A DNA stretch of 64,000 nucleotides from Aneurinibacillus aneurinilyticus ATCC 12856 (GCF_000466385.1 NZ_KE952723.1:1-64000), one strand, 5' to 3'. Counted from the stretch's first letter, positions 17,425 to 26,402 are shown. Notes: generated by a model from the letters alone, not told the origin. Translations and numbers: made by a program.

Positions 17425-17829
17425 TTATGAAGCCGAATGGGCGAACAGGCGTGCCAACTCCTCGGGAACTGGACGGCTTGTACGTGTATTACTGTCCATC
17501 GTTACGCTTGTGACAAGCGCATCTGCTACCAGTTCGTTTCGCTGGTTATAGATTTCCTGTTTTAATGTATAGCTTGTTCTCCCCAGCCTCTCCGGTCTGG
17601 TTGTAATGGTAAGCCGATCATTTTGTATGCACTCTTTGCGGTAATTGATCGTAATGTTAACAGTAACGGTTTGAATGCCAAGCTCAAGAAATGTATTGTA
17701 AGGCAGGTTCGCCTGTTCATACCATTCTTCACGTCCCCACTCTAGGTATTCCAGGTATTTAGCGTTATTGACATGGCCATTTACATCGATTTCCGTAGAA
17801 CGAACAATAATCTCTAATGAGGCTTCCAC
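17425..17829 (-). CDS. Acyl-CoA thioesterase, 4HBT hotdog family
   Basis: 134-residue single-hotdog enzyme of the 4-hydroxybenzoyl-CoA thioesterase (YbgC/FadM-like) family, expected to hydrolyse acyl-CoA in the cytoplasm; the substrate is not known. The catalytic segment is STEIDVNGHVNNAKYLEYLEW with Asp at residue 15 and the HVNN turn typical of the family. Single gene, convergent with the helicase, divergent from the secreted peptidase; preceded by GGAGGG on its own strand. Confidence 0.88.
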   Translation of the reverse strand: MEASLEIIVRSTEIDVNGHVNNAKYLEYLEWGREEWYEQANLPYNTFLELGIQTVTVNITINYRKECIQNDRLTITTRPERLGRTSYTLKQEIYNQRNELVADALVTSVTMDSNTRTSRPVPEELARLFAHSAS

Positions 17830-17964
17830 TGTTTTCCCTCCTGCATATCAACTTTTCTCTTCATTGTACCTTCTTGTGAAAGATATGCCAACTTTCGTTT
17901 TGCTTACCGGGTAGGTGGTAATGAAGATGGATGATATATAAAAATTAGAGGTGAATGCAAACGA

Positions 17965-19335
17965 ATGAAAGCGCTGAGAAAACTTGGTTTGCTCTTTCTT
18001 TTGTCGCTTCTCCTCTTGAGCGGTTTTTTCACGATAAATAAAGAAGAAAATCCAAGCGCCATACTTGCAGGCATTGTACATGATCTTCAGGAGAACGAGT
18101 GGATTGCTTCTGTATTGGCGGAAGATAAGCTGGATGTGCTCAGTGAAAAATCGGCAAGAGGAGAAGCGTATCGTGAGATCCAACAGATGCTGGATGCTTG
18201 GTCAAAGGCGGTAGGAAGTCAAAATCCGCAGCAGATGGATAACATAATGGAACATAGTGGACAGGAAAATATGGCACAAAGGTTAGCCATGGCTCCGATA
18301 TTAGACGTACGAATAAAATTGAAGGGGGCAGGAAATCTAATCCAGAATGGGGCTGAATGTTCGCTAAAAGGTCTTAAAACGGAAGTGAAGTATCGGTATA
18401 GGGGCGGAAAAAAAAGTGAATGGTATACGATGGAGCGTTCTTTTGACGTAAAGCAGACAGAGCAGGGCATGTGGAAAGTTACTCGTTATATACCAATCGA
18501 TTCACCTGCGTTTTTTGAGATAGGGGAGACAAAAACAAAAAAAACAGAGAATTTCCTATTTCTTTACCATGATAAAAATGAAAACGATATGCCTGCCATT
18601 ATGGAAAAAACAGAACGCGCTTACGTGGAAATAGGCAGGCGATTGAGTATTAAGGGCAACCCTCCCTATCCTGTACTTGTATACCCTGAAGAAAATTTAT
18701 GGCAGGGTGGGCATACGGTGGCAACAGCTTCAGGCCAATATTTCCTCAATGCTGCCGGCTATAAGGTAACAAACCAGTTTATTTCCTTGAATTTCGAAGC
18801 ACTACAGAATTCGTCACAGGATGGTTCAGTGTACACGACGCTTAAGCATGAAATCGTACATCTTTATCAATTTCCACAATTGCCCCCATATGTACCTGTA
18901 TGGCTAATGGAAGGGATGGCCATGTATTATAGTGATGATAATATGTCATACGTTTTTGATGGGGAGTCCGGGCAGCGGCGCCTGCGTGAGATTAATTTGT
19001 CCAGTCTGACCGCCAGTGAACGTCTCGGCGAGAATGGGTTTGGCGTCAATGGCCGTAAGCAGCAGCAGGAATATGCATTTTCCTATAATACGGTACGCTA
19101 CATTGTAGAGATGTATGGAGAAGATACGTTGCAGGAGCTGATCGCATCATATAGCAATACACCGTGGTATAAGATTAAAGATGATATTCCATTCGAAGAT
19201 AAGGATGCGAACTACAAGTGGAAAAAGGTCACAACAAGGTTGACAGATGAATATTTGGAGAAGCATCTTGGTATAAACGAACATGAGCTTGAAGCGCGCG
19301 TAAAACGATGGATTTCTGATAAGAACACAAATTGA
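17965..19335 (+). CDS. Exported zinc metallopeptidase, gluzincin (MA clan)
   Basis: 456-residue protein with an N-terminal signal or anchor helix (residues 8-24). The zinc site is HEIVH at residues 295-299 with the third ligand Glu316 in the segment WLMEGMAMYY, the HExxH-(17)-E layout of gluzincins, similar to the peptidase-MA-like families. The region before it (about residues 60-180) resembles a ligand- or substrate-binding beta domain of the NTF2-like type, but that is only an impression. Presumed to act outside the membrane or on the cell wall. GAGGTG lies upstream of the ATG. Confidence 0.8.
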   Translation: MKALRKLGLLFLLSLLLLSGFFTINKEENPSAILAGIVHDLQENEWIASVLAEDKLDVLSEKSARGEAYREIQQMLDAWSKAVGSQNPQQMDNIMEHSGQENMAQRLAMAPILDVRIKLKGAGNLIQNGAECSLKGLKTEVKYRYRGGKKSEWYTMERSFDVKQTEQGMWKVTRYIPIDSPAFFEIGETKTKKTENFLFLYHDKNENDMPAIMEKTERAYVEIGRRLSIKGNPPYPVLVYPEENLWQGGHTVATASGQYFLNAAGYKVTNQFISLNFEALQNSSQDGSVYTTLKHEIVHLYQFPQLPPYVPVWLMEGMAMYYSDDNMSYVFDGESGQRRLREINLSSLTASERLGENGFGVNGRKQQQEYAFSYNTVRYIVEMYGEDTLQELIASYSNTPWYKIKDDIPFEDKDANYKWKKVTTRLTDEYLEKHLGINEHELEARVKRWISDKNTN

Positions 19336-19392
19336 TCACATTTTTATCAAAAAAAGTTCTTAGCTATGACACGATATGGTTACAATTTTCCT

Positions 19393-19645
19393 GTAAAGTA
19401 AAAGCATCAGGAGGTGAGCAAAAGCCTTAAATGGACGGTATGCTGCTTATGTGATGAAGAAAATGAAATGACATCAAAAGACCAATAAACGAGCAAAACG
19501 CCTGTACGATACCACAGCAAAACCCTACCGTCTATAGCATAGGAAAACCAACCAATTACTAAAAATGTTAACCATTAAAAAAATAATATAAGCTTCACGC
19601 TTCTTCTTCCTAGAATAACCGGTACATTTGTACCGGTTATTTTAA
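19393..19645 (+). ncRNA. Candidate structured small RNA, class unknown
   Basis: A 500-base gap follows the peptidase gene. It contains a TACAAT hexamer at 19381-19386, a sharp G-rich AGGAGG at 19409-19414, a long-range pairing of TGGACGGTA (19432-19440) with TACCGTCTA (19526-19534; eight Watson-Crick pairs and one G-U), and a perfect 12-base terminator hairpin at 19614-19641 (AATAACCGGTAC attt GTACCGGTTATT) followed by TTTTAATAG. No ORF longer than 30 codons with proper spacing is present. No recognised riboswitch class. The transcript ends are inferred. Confidence 0.4.
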
Positions 19646-19836
19646 TAGTCAAAAAAAATTTCAGTCCTTCAGCCCGGACACGACTCTTTTTCTATTTACG
19701 AATGCTGTAGATAGACATTCCAGACTTGCAAAATGTGCACAAAAAATATGGTATACTAACGGATAGAGAAGAAGAAAAGGCTTGCAAAGCTGTATTCCGT
19801 ATTCGGTGCGCGTACGGAATGGAGGAGGAAGATAGC

Positions 19837-20550
19837 GTGAACGGAACAAAGGTGCTTGTTGCTGACGATGATGTGAACGTACTAGAAATCATTCGTTTGT
19901 ATTTTGCCCAGCAGCAAATCGATTTAGTAGAAGCGCATAACGGGGAAGAAGCAGTACGGCTTGCAGAGGTAGAGAAGCCGGACGCGATCATCCTTGATGT
20001 GATGATGCCAAAAATGGATGGATACGAGGCATGCCGGGAAATTCGTAAAATAATGGATACGCCTATAATTATGTTATCTGCAAAAGGGGAAGAGTTTGAC
20101 CGAGTGCTTGGTCTTGAGCTTGGGGCTGATGATTATGTGACCAAGCCATTCAGTCCAAGAGAGCTTGTTGCACGAATCAAAGCAATTTTTCGTCGAATGC
20201 AGCCGCGTTCAATAGAAGAAAAGGATACGGTGCCAAGCAATGTTTTGCAATTTCAGGATCTTCACATTGATTTGCAGGGACGTCAGGTGACCGTTGCGGG
20301 AGAAAAAGTGCAGTTTCGTCCTAAAGAATTTGATTTACTTGTCTTTCTTGCCCGTTCGCAGGGCAGCGTATTTACCCGGGAGCAACTGTTAGAACAAATC
20401 TGGGGATATGACTTTTTCGGTGATATTCGCACGGTAGATGTGCATGTCAAAAAGATTCGGCAGCATTTGGCGCAGCTCTCCTATGAATGTATTCATACAG
20501 TGTGGGGTGTGGGTTATAAGTTCGAGGTGGAAGCATCGTGCTCCGCATAG
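19837..20550 (+). CDS. Response regulator, OmpR/PhoB family (ResD-like paralogue)
   Basis: 237-residue regulator: receiver domain (acidic pair near residue 10, Asp in ILDVMMPKMDG near 53, Lys in VTKPFSP near 103) and a winged-helix DNA-binding domain ending HTVWGVGYKFEV. GTG 19837 is chosen because GGAGGAGGA precedes it and the length equals ResD; the open frame reaches back to 19726. Its kinase overlaps the 3' end by 13 bases. The signal and targets are not deducible; it is similar enough to ResD to be a paralogue. Confidence 0.9.
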   Translation: MNGTKVLVADDDVNVLEIIRLYFAQQQIDLVEAHNGEEAVRLAEVEKPDAIILDVMMPKMDGYEACREIRKIMDTPIIMLSAKGEEFDRVLGLELGADDYVTKPFSPRELVARIKAIFRRMQPRSIEEKDTVPSNVLQFQDLHIDLQGRQVTVAGEKVQFRPKEFDLLVFLARSQGSVFTREQLLEQIWGYDFFGDIRTVDVHVKKIRQHLAQLSYECIHTVWGVGYKFEVEASCSA

Positions 20551-21989
20551 TGAAAGATTGGTTCGGAATCAGTAAAAGTATTTTCCGTAAGCTCCTGCTT
20601 AGTTACATGGTGACAGTATTGCTGGGGCTTGGAGCGCTTGGCCTCTCCATGTCGGTATTGGCCAAGAATTACATATATGATGGTACGAAGGAAGAACTGC
20701 TGCGTAAAGCAAAAAAAGTAAATCTGGCTATTCAGAATTACCCTGTACAGGCAGATCAGACAGCGGCGATGCTGGCGTTTCTTGATCAGACATTCGACAC
20801 CCGTATTTGGGTGTTTAATCGACAGGGCCAGATTATCTCTACCTCGACGCAGGATGAAGTGTTCATTGGTAAGTCTGTAGCACGTTCTATCGTAGAGCAG
20901 GTTATGCAGGGGAAGGACGTAGTGCAGGATTTGAAATTTGAAGGCTTGACCAAGCCGATGATGTCAGTAGTCGTGCCGTGGGGACAAAAGGATGAAGTGT
21001 TCGGCGGTATTGTATTGCATGCACCGGTAGAGGGGATTGAAGAGACGATTGGAAATATGCGGGAGATGATCGTGTGGGCAACATTGCTGGGCATTCTGCT
21101 GTGTACAGCGATGGTATCCTATCTCTCCTGGACGATTTCCCGGCCATTAAAACGCATTGATGATGTTGCGCTGCAAATTGAACGAGGCAATTACAAACAG
21201 CGTGTTATCGTAGAAACGGAAGATGAAATCGGTGACCTGGCGCGGACGATCAATCGAATGGCCAGCACGCTTGACCACATAGAAACGGAGCGAACCGGTT
21301 TTGAAAAAACCCGCCAGGACTTTTTTGCTAACGTATCTCATGAGCTGAGAACGCCGCTTACTGCGATGCAGGGATTCCTGGAAGCATTGCAGGACGGATT
21401 GGTCGTTGATGAGGCGTCGCGCCAAAAGTATTACGATGTAATGTACAAAGAGACAATGCATATGAGCCGGCTTATCAATGATTTGCTTGAACTGGTTCGT
21501 CTTGAGAAGCATGAAGTAAATCTGGTAAAGCGGCCGATCGATATGGATTCGTTTTTGCGTCGCATCGTCTTCATGTTTAAAGAAGAAGCGTCCAAGCGGA
21601 ATTTGAATTTGCATCTGGATGTGGCAGATCCGCTGCCTGCAATTATTGCTGATCCTCACCGTATCGAGCAGATTTTTATCAATCTGGTGAACAATGCATT
21701 GAAGTTCACTGAGCAAGGAGCTGTTACCTTACGGGCGCGGGAGAAATCCGGTGGTATAGAGGTATGCGTAGAGGATACAGGCGTTGGGATTTCCGAGCAT
21801 GATGTAGAGCTTATTTGGGAACGGTTTTTCAAGGTTGATCGGGTCCGTTCCCGCAAAGAAATGGGCACAGGTCTCGGCCTGGCGATTGTTAAAGAACTGG
21901 TAATGCTACATCATGGAACGATTGCCGTGGAAAGTAAAGTAGGTGAAGGCACAAAATTTACAGTATGGTTGCCAGGTGAGACAGAGTAA
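20538..21989 (+). CDS. Sensor histidine kinase
   Basis: 483-residue membrane kinase paired with the preceding regulator. Helix 1 at about residues 17-38, extracytoplasmic loop of about 130 residues, helix 2 at about 173-195, HAMP (196-250), phosphoacceptor helix with SHELRTPL near residue 270, and a catalytic domain with NLVNNALKFTE, DTGVGI and GTGLGLAIV boxes. Unlike ResE at 14332-16134 it has no PAS domain. The GTG start lies inside the regulator gene. The stimulus cannot be read from the sequence. Confidence 0.9.
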   Translation: MLRIVKDWFGISKSIFRKLLLSYMVTVLLGLGALGLSMSVLAKNYIYDGTKEELLRKAKKVNLAIQNYPVQADQTAAMLAFLDQTFDTRIWVFNRQGQIISTSTQDEVFIGKSVARSIVEQVMQGKDVVQDLKFEGLTKPMMSVVVPWGQKDEVFGGIVLHAPVEGIEETIGNMREMIVWATLLGILLCTAMVSYLSWTISRPLKRIDDVALQIERGNYKQRVIVETEDEIGDLARTINRMASTLDHIETERTGFEKTRQDFFANVSHELRTPLTAMQGFLEALQDGLVVDEASRQKYYDVMYKETMHMSRLINDLLELVRLEKHEVNLVKRPIDMDSFLRRIVFMFKEEASKRNLNLHLDVADPLPAIIADPHRIEQIFINLVNNALKFTEQGAVTLRAREKSGGIEVCVEDTGVGISEHDVELIWERFFKVDRVRSRKEMGTGLGLAIVKELVMLHHGTIAVESKVGEGTKFTVWLPGETE

Positions 21990-22001
21990 TAATAATCGAC
22001 A

Positions 22002-22058
22002 GGGTCTTTCGTTTCGGAAAAAGTATCCGTACACGATAGACCCATTATTTGTTTTTAC
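22002..22058 (+). terminator. Possible terminator after the histidine kinase
   Basis: GGGTCTTTCG / CGATAGACCC pairs at 9 of 10 positions around a 22-base loop and is followed by ATTATTTGTTTTT. The loop is long, so efficiency is uncertain. Confidence 0.5.
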
Positions 22059-22067
22059 GCAAGTTAG

Positions 22068-22077
22068 TTGTATACAA
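22068..22077. promoter_or_regulatory. Palindrome TTGTATACAA, candidate MarR autoregulatory operator
   Basis: Perfect 10-base palindrome 54 bases upstream of the marR-family start. It overlaps a possible -10 (TATACA, with TTGTTT 16 bases upstream), the position expected for self-repression. MarR regulators bind short AT-rich palindromes of this type. Confidence 0.45.
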
Positions 22078-22130
22078 GATACTTTTTTTGTGTTAAGTTC
22101 AGAATAGAATGAAAAAGGAGGCCTGAGGAG

Positions 22131-22541
22131 GTGCTTGAAGATTGTGTTGTATTTTTAGTCGGCAAAGCCCATCAACGTGTCTATCAAATAAGTAAGGCTG
22201 CGTTGCTGCGACATGGTGTGACGCCGGTACAGTACGCTTTATTACACCTGTTGTGGGAGAAGGACGGGCAACACGGAGTGGAGCTGGGTGAGCGGATGCG
22301 GCTGGATTCGGCGACGATAACCGGTCTGTTGGACCGGCTTACCCATAGTGAATTAGTAGAAAGGCGCCCCGATCCGAAAGATCGGCGGATGAACCGTATC
22401 CATATTACCGAAAAGGGACGTACATTGGAGAAAAAGCTTAAAAAAGAGATGGAAGACATTAACCGTACGATTCTAGCCAATTTTACACAGGAAGAGGCTG
22501 ACGTATTGAAAAATATGTTAAGCCGTCTTGGTTTGCAATAA
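22131..22541 (+). CDS. MarR-family transcriptional regulator
   Basis: 136-residue winged-helix regulator. The recognition region reads GERMRLDSATITGLLDRL and the wing RRPDPKDRRMNRIHIT, both standard for MarR. A cysteine at residue 5 lies near, but not exactly at, the position of the redox cysteine of OhrR, so peroxide sensing is possible but unproven. GTG start with AAAGGAGG 8 bases upstream. It is followed after 26 bases by a hotdog thioesterase, which it may control. Confidence 0.9.
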   Translation: MLEDCVVFLVGKAHQRVYQISKAALLRHGVTPVQYALLHLLWEKDGQHGVELGERMRLDSATITGLLDRLTHSELVERRPDPKDRRMNRIHITEKGRTLEKKLKKEMEDINRTILANFTQEEADVLKNMLSRLGLQ

Positions 22542-22567
22542 AGGAAATCAACGAAGGAGGGAATGAA

Positions 22568-22963
22568 ATGCGGATGAAGGATATGAAAGATACGATTATG
22601 GGACCATTAGGAATTGAGCTAGGGGAGATGACACCGGAGCGGGTAACAGCAACGATGCCGGTGAATTCAAATACACACCAGCCGTTCGGGCGGCTGCACG
22701 GAGGCGCTTCCGTCGTGTTAGCTGAGACAGTGGCCAGCATGGGAACATGGAATCTTATCGACCAGGAGAATGAGATGGCGGTTGGACTTGAGATTAATGC
22801 TAACCATATCCGGGGCAAACAGGACGGCATCGTAACCGCCATTGCTACGCCGCTACACAAAGGCCGAACTACGATGGTATGGGATATTAAAATTGTGGAT
22901 GAGGATGAGAAGCTCATTTGCGTATCGCGCTGCACGGTTGCGATTATAAAGCAGAAGCAGTAA
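22568..22963 (+). CDS. Hotdog-fold thioesterase (PaaI/YdiI type)
   Basis: 131-residue thioesterase with the family signature LHGGASVVLAETVASMG near residue 45, where the Glu is the expected catalytic residue, and a terminal strand VSRCTVAII. Likely substrates are aromatic or intermediate acyl-CoA thioesters. It follows the MarR gene in the same orientation with GGAGGG before the ATG, so the two probably form one unit. Confidence 0.88.
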   Translation: MRMKDMKDTIMGPLGIELGEMTPERVTATMPVNSNTHQPFGRLHGGASVVLAETVASMGTWNLIDQENEMAVGLEINANHIRGKQDGIVTAIATPLHKGRTTMVWDIKIVDEDEKLICVSRCTVAIIKQKQ

Positions 22964-22973
22964 AAGGAGATCT

Positions 22974-23032
22974 GACGTTGGAAAAGAATCTAGCCTCTTT
23001 TTTCGATTAGAACGCATAGTGTTTCCAACGTC
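22974..23032. repeat. 11-base perfect inverted repeat between convergent genes
   Basis: GACGTTGGAAA at 22974-22984 and TTTCCAACGTC at 23022-23032 with a 37-base loop, filling the gap between the thioesterase and the cyclophilin gene. It may act as a terminator for either strand, but no strict T-run adjoins it. Confidence 0.6.
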
Positions 23033-23052
23033 TATCCCCAATGTTTTTCTAA

Positions 23053-23760
23053 TTATTTTTCCTCAATTGTGATTGTTTTGATAAACACATCTTCTTCTGG
23101 GAAGCTAGGTTCCCCTGACATACTTGGGCTAACAGGTATACTAGAGATTTTATCTATAGTATCCATTCCGTCCACTATTTTTCCGAAGGTTGTGTAATTA
23201 GGCGCTTTCTTATTTAGATAATCAACAGAAGGACTTTTTCCATTGACAATAAAAAATTGGCTTCCATTCGTATTTGGACCTGAGTTTGCCATGGCTATAA
23301 TTCCTTTTTCATACGTATGTCTCTTTGCCAATTCATCTTCGAATCTGTATCCGGGACTTCCTGAGCCGATTTGTGGGTTATCTTTTAATGCCTGTACGCT
23401 GCCTTTAGCAAGCGGATCTCCCGTTTGAATCATAAAATCTTTGATAATCCGATGAAAGACGATCCCATCATAAAATTTCTCCCGTGAAAGGAATACGAAG
23501 TTGTTGACGGTCTTCGGTGCGTCCTTTGCAAACAGTTCAATAGAGAATTTTCCTTTATTCGTTTCTACATGAGCAATATATGTTTTATTCTCATCAATCT
23601 GCATAGCAGGTGGCTTGTCCCATTGCTTGAAGGATTGCTGTGCCTCTTTTGTGGCAGGCGGATTTTGCTGTGCTCCTCCCTTATCAGATGAGCAAGCGGT
23701 TGTCGTTCCTATAATCGCCGCAAGGGCAAGTGTTGTTAGTAGAATACCTTTTTTCTTCAT
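23053..23760 (-). CDS. Cyclophilin-type peptidyl-prolyl cis-trans isomerase, lipoprotein
   Basis: 235-residue lipoprotein: lipobox TTAC near residue 23, a Q/P-rich linker, then a cyclophilin domain from about residue 60. Conserved blocks are FVFLSREKFYDGIVFHRII, FMIQTGDP, and GSQFFIVNG (canonical GSQFFI). The enzyme would catalyse proline isomerisation in proteins folding outside the membrane. The coding sequence is more AT-rich than its neighbours. Convergent with the thioesterase; the SDR gene lies 24 bases upstream on the same strand. Confidence 0.93.
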   Translation of the reverse strand: MKKKGILLTTLALAAIIGTTTACSSDKGGAQQNPPATKEAQQSFKQWDKPPAMQIDENKTYIAHVETNKGKFSIELFAKDAPKTVNNFVFLSREKFYDGIVFHRIIKDFMIQTGDPLAKGSVQALKDNPQIGSGSPGYRFEDELAKRHTYEKGIIAMANSGPNTNGSQFFIVNGKSPSVDYLNKKAPNYTTFGKIVDGMDTIDKISSIPVSPSMSGEPSFPEEDVFIKTITIEEK

Positions 23761-23784
23761 ATCGTTCCTCTAACTTTCCTTAAG

Positions 23785-24507
23785 TTATTTTTGCAGTTGC
23801 CGTGGTACGACCGGGCGCATAATCAGCTGGTTCATAATGATATGTTCCGGGGCTGCTGCCATCTGATAAGCCATATATGCTACTTCTTCCGGACGCAGTG
23901 CATAATCTTTCGGATCATTTTGTCCGAAATGCGTCTGCACTGAACCAGGGCAGATAACGGATACTTTGACATTGTGGGGTTTTAGCTCCTGCGTTAACAC
24001 ATCGGTGAATGCCATCAGGCCGAATTTGGATGCGCAGTAGCCGCTACCGCCCGGAAACGCGACGGTCCCTGCAACACTTGAAATATTGATAATATGGCCA
24101 CTTTGCCGTTTTATCATGTGTGGTGCAGTATATTTTGTACAGAGGAATACACCCTTTAGGTTGACATCCATCATCTCGTCCCATTGAGCTTCCGTGAGTT
24201 CGTGAATGGCCCCGAAATGGCCAAGACCGGCATTGTTGATAAGCACATCGATGTGCTCTTTCTTACGTACGATTTGTCCGATAAGTTCCTCAATGGCCCC
24301 TGCGTTCGTAACATCACATGGAGCAGGGATAATCCGGCCTTTTTTGTTACCTGCTTCGTTCGCCAGTTCCTTGAGCAGTTCGGCACTTCGAGCAATAGCA
24401 TAGACGGTAGCGCCCTTTTCCGCAAACAGGGTACTCATGGCCCGACCGATTCCTTTGCTCGCGCCCGTAATGAGTGCAACCTTGTTATGTAAGGATTGCA
24501 ATTCCAT
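23785..24507 (-). CDS. Short-chain dehydrogenase/reductase (3-oxoacyl-ACP reductase-like)
   Basis: 240-residue NAD(P)-dependent SDR. Cofactor motif TGASKGIG near residue 15, NNAG near 92, active-site Ser in NISSVAG near 145 and the catalytic YCASK (YxxxK) near 158. Related to YqjQ/FabG-like reductases; the real substrate cannot be told. It is probably co-transcribed with the cyclophilin gene, 24 bases apart, and is divergent from the HAD gene. Confidence 0.9.
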   Translation of the reverse strand: MELQSLHNKVALITGASKGIGRAMSTLFAEKGATVYAIARSAELLKELANEAGNKKGRIIPAPCDVTNAGAIEELIGQIVRKKEHIDVLINNAGLGHFGAIHELTEAQWDEMMDVNLKGVFLCTKYTAPHMIKRQSGHIINISSVAGTVAFPGGSGYCASKFGLMAFTDVLTQELKPHNVKVSVICPGSVQTHFGQNDPKDYALRPEEVAYMAYQMAAAPEHIIMNQLIMRPVVPRQLQK

Positions 24508-24666
24508 TTCTTTCGCCTCCTTTCTCTTTATTTTACCATACTTTTTGAATGACGAAATTTACGGAAAAAGGCGATTATTTTATCTAAAGTATGATAAAAT
24601 GTTCGTGTTAAGTCCGATTATTATTCAATCACAGATTATACGAGTTGGAGGAGCTGGAGAAGAGAA

Positions 24667-25794
24667 ATGTTTCGTACGATTTTATTTGATGTGGACGGGG
24701 TTTTACTAAGTGAGGAGCGTTATTTCGATGCTTCGGCACTAACTGTGTGGGAGATGCTGTACAGTCCGAAGTATGTAGGCATTGGCGGCGATACATTTGA
24801 TCCGGCGCCACAAGAAGATACAATCCGTCGTGTGCGTGCTGAAGTGTTCGCTGATGATAGCATGCTGGATTTTGTTAAGACGCGGGGAATTAACGCTAAC
24901 TGGGATATGGTATATCTAGCATTCTCCTATCAACTGGTGTGCCTGTTGGCTAAATTGTACAAGACGAAGCCAGAAGAGGTTCGCACGATTCTTACGTCAC
25001 AAATTCACCGTGAAGCGATTGCACAAGTAAAACAATTAGCACAAGGTGCGGATTTTACGGTTGATTACGCCGCATTCGTAGCCGACTTCGAGAAAAGCAC
25101 AGCAGAGAAGCAAGCATTGCTCGTATATTTGAACGAGATTGTACGGAAGAAAACTGGAATTGAGACGGATATCTTCTCACGCAACAGTAAACTGTGGGAT
25201 TTGTGCCAGGAGACATTCCAGGAATGGTATCTCGGCGACCGCCTGGCAGCTGATTCGATTGGCCGCTCCGTATATCAGGAAGGAAAGAAAGGGTTTCTTG
25301 ATGATGAAATCCCGATTGTGGAGCCAGCGAAAATGGCAGAGGTATTGGCTGAACTGAAGAGTCGTGGCTATGACCTCGGCATCGGTACAGGCCGTCCGCG
25401 TATCGAAACGATAGAACCACTAAAAGCAATGGGCTTGCTGCAATATTTTAATCCGAATCGCATCGTAACAGCGAGTGATGTGTTGGATGCAGAAAGGCGT
25501 TATCCAGAGCGTGCGCCGCTCGCCAAACCACAGCCGTACTGTTACATTAAAGGAATGCTTGGCATGGATTGCCACGACGATGAATGCTTTAGTCTGGATT
25601 TACCGATTAAGAACGGCGAAGAAATTCTTGTAGTAGGAGATTCAGTGGCCGACTACATGGCGGCTCGCAGCATTGGCTGCAAATTTGCCGCTACGCTGAC
25701 TGGTCTGACTGGACAAGAAGCGCGCGCCAAGTTTGAAGAATTGCAGGCTGATTATATTCTTGATGATATGACATATCTTCTGACTATTCTGTAA
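24667..25794 (+). CDS. HAD-superfamily hydrolase with large cap insert
   Basis: 375-residue phosphatase-like protein. Motif I is FDVDGV at the N-terminus, motif II lies in GIGTGRPR near residue 240, motif III Lys in LAKPQP near 280, and motif IV is VVGDSVADYMAA near 325. Roughly 200 residues separate motifs I and II, so this has a large helical cap compared with the usual 220-260 residue members. The substrate is unknown. GGAG and AGAAG sequences precede the ATG; a clear terminator ends it. Confidence 0.85.
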   Translation: MFRTILFDVDGVLLSEERYFDASALTVWEMLYSPKYVGIGGDTFDPAPQEDTIRRVRAEVFADDSMLDFVKTRGINANWDMVYLAFSYQLVCLLAKLYKTKPEEVRTILTSQIHREAIAQVKQLAQGADFTVDYAAFVADFEKSTAEKQALLVYLNEIVRKKTGIETDIFSRNSKLWDLCQETFQEWYLGDRLAADSIGRSVYQEGKKGFLDDEIPIVEPAKMAEVLAELKSRGYDLGIGTGRPRIETIEPLKAMGLLQYFNPNRIVTASDVLDAERRYPERAPLAKPQPYCYIKGMLGMDCHDDECFSLDLPIKNGEEILVVGDSVADYMAARSIGCKFAATLTGLTGQEARAKFEELQADYILDDMTYLLTIL

Positions 25795-25805
25795 AGGTAG
25801 AGAGG

Positions 25806-25840
25806 GCGCGCAGGCGATAAAAGTCTGCGCGTTTTTTCTT
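25806..25840 (+). terminator. Rho-independent terminator
   Basis: CGCGCAG / CTGCGCG stem followed by six T and CTT. Confidence 0.88.
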
Positions 25841-25922
25841 GAAATGGGGGCAGGAGTAGAAGGAAAGGCATATGTCAGGGGAAAGTAGGCCGTATAGAAG
25901 AAAGTATGAAAGGAGAATGAAC

Positions 25923-26402
25923 ATGAGCGTATATGTATATGAAGCGAAAACCATTCGTGGGGAAGACAAGAAGCTGTCGGATTATAAGGGGCGTGTGTTG
26001 TTGATCGTGAACACAGCCAGCAAATGCGGTTTTACGCCACAGTATAAAGACTTGCAGGAGCTATATGAAAAATACCATGCCCGGGGACTGGAAGTATTGG
26101 GGTTTCCAAGTAATCAATTCATGGGGCAGGAACCAGGAACAAATGAGGAAGTTGAGCAATTTTGCGAGGTAAATTACGGTGTTACGTTTCCACTGTTTGC
26201 AAAAATCGATGTTAAAGGTTCGAATGCTCATCCGTTGTTTCAATATTTAACAAAACATGCGCCAGGATTTCTTTCCAAAGAAGTGAAATGGAACTTCACG
26301 AAGTTTCTAGTAAACAAAAAGGGGGATGTTGTAAAGCGATATGCCCCCACCACCAATCCGAAAAGCATGGCAGAAGACGTTGAACGCCTGTTAGCAGAAT
26401 AA
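25923..26402 (+). CDS. Glutathione peroxidase family (thiol peroxidase)
   Basis: 159-residue peroxidase like B. subtilis BsaA. The peroxidatic Cys is in NTASKCGFTPQY near residue 36; Gln in GFPSNQF and Trp-Asn in WNFTKF complete the catalytic tetrad. It carries Cys, not selenocysteine, and in bacteria usually takes electrons from thioredoxin. ATG 25923 has AAAGGAG 7 bases upstream; the open frame extends to 25872 without a better site. Confidence 0.92.
   Translation: MSVYVYEAKTIRGEDKKLSDYKGRVLLIVNTASKCGFTPQYKDLQELYEKYHARGLEVLGFPSNQFMGQEPGTNEEVEQFCEVNYGVTFPLFAKIDVKGSNAHPLFQYLTKHAPGFLSKEVKWNFTKFLVNKKGDVVKRYAPTTNPKSMAEDVERLLAE

Noticed and set aside
19414-19488. 24-codon GTG ORF after AGGAG in the candidate RNA
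   Set aside because: The start codon abuts the AGGAG with no spacer, so it would not be translated efficiently; kept as possible RNA instead.
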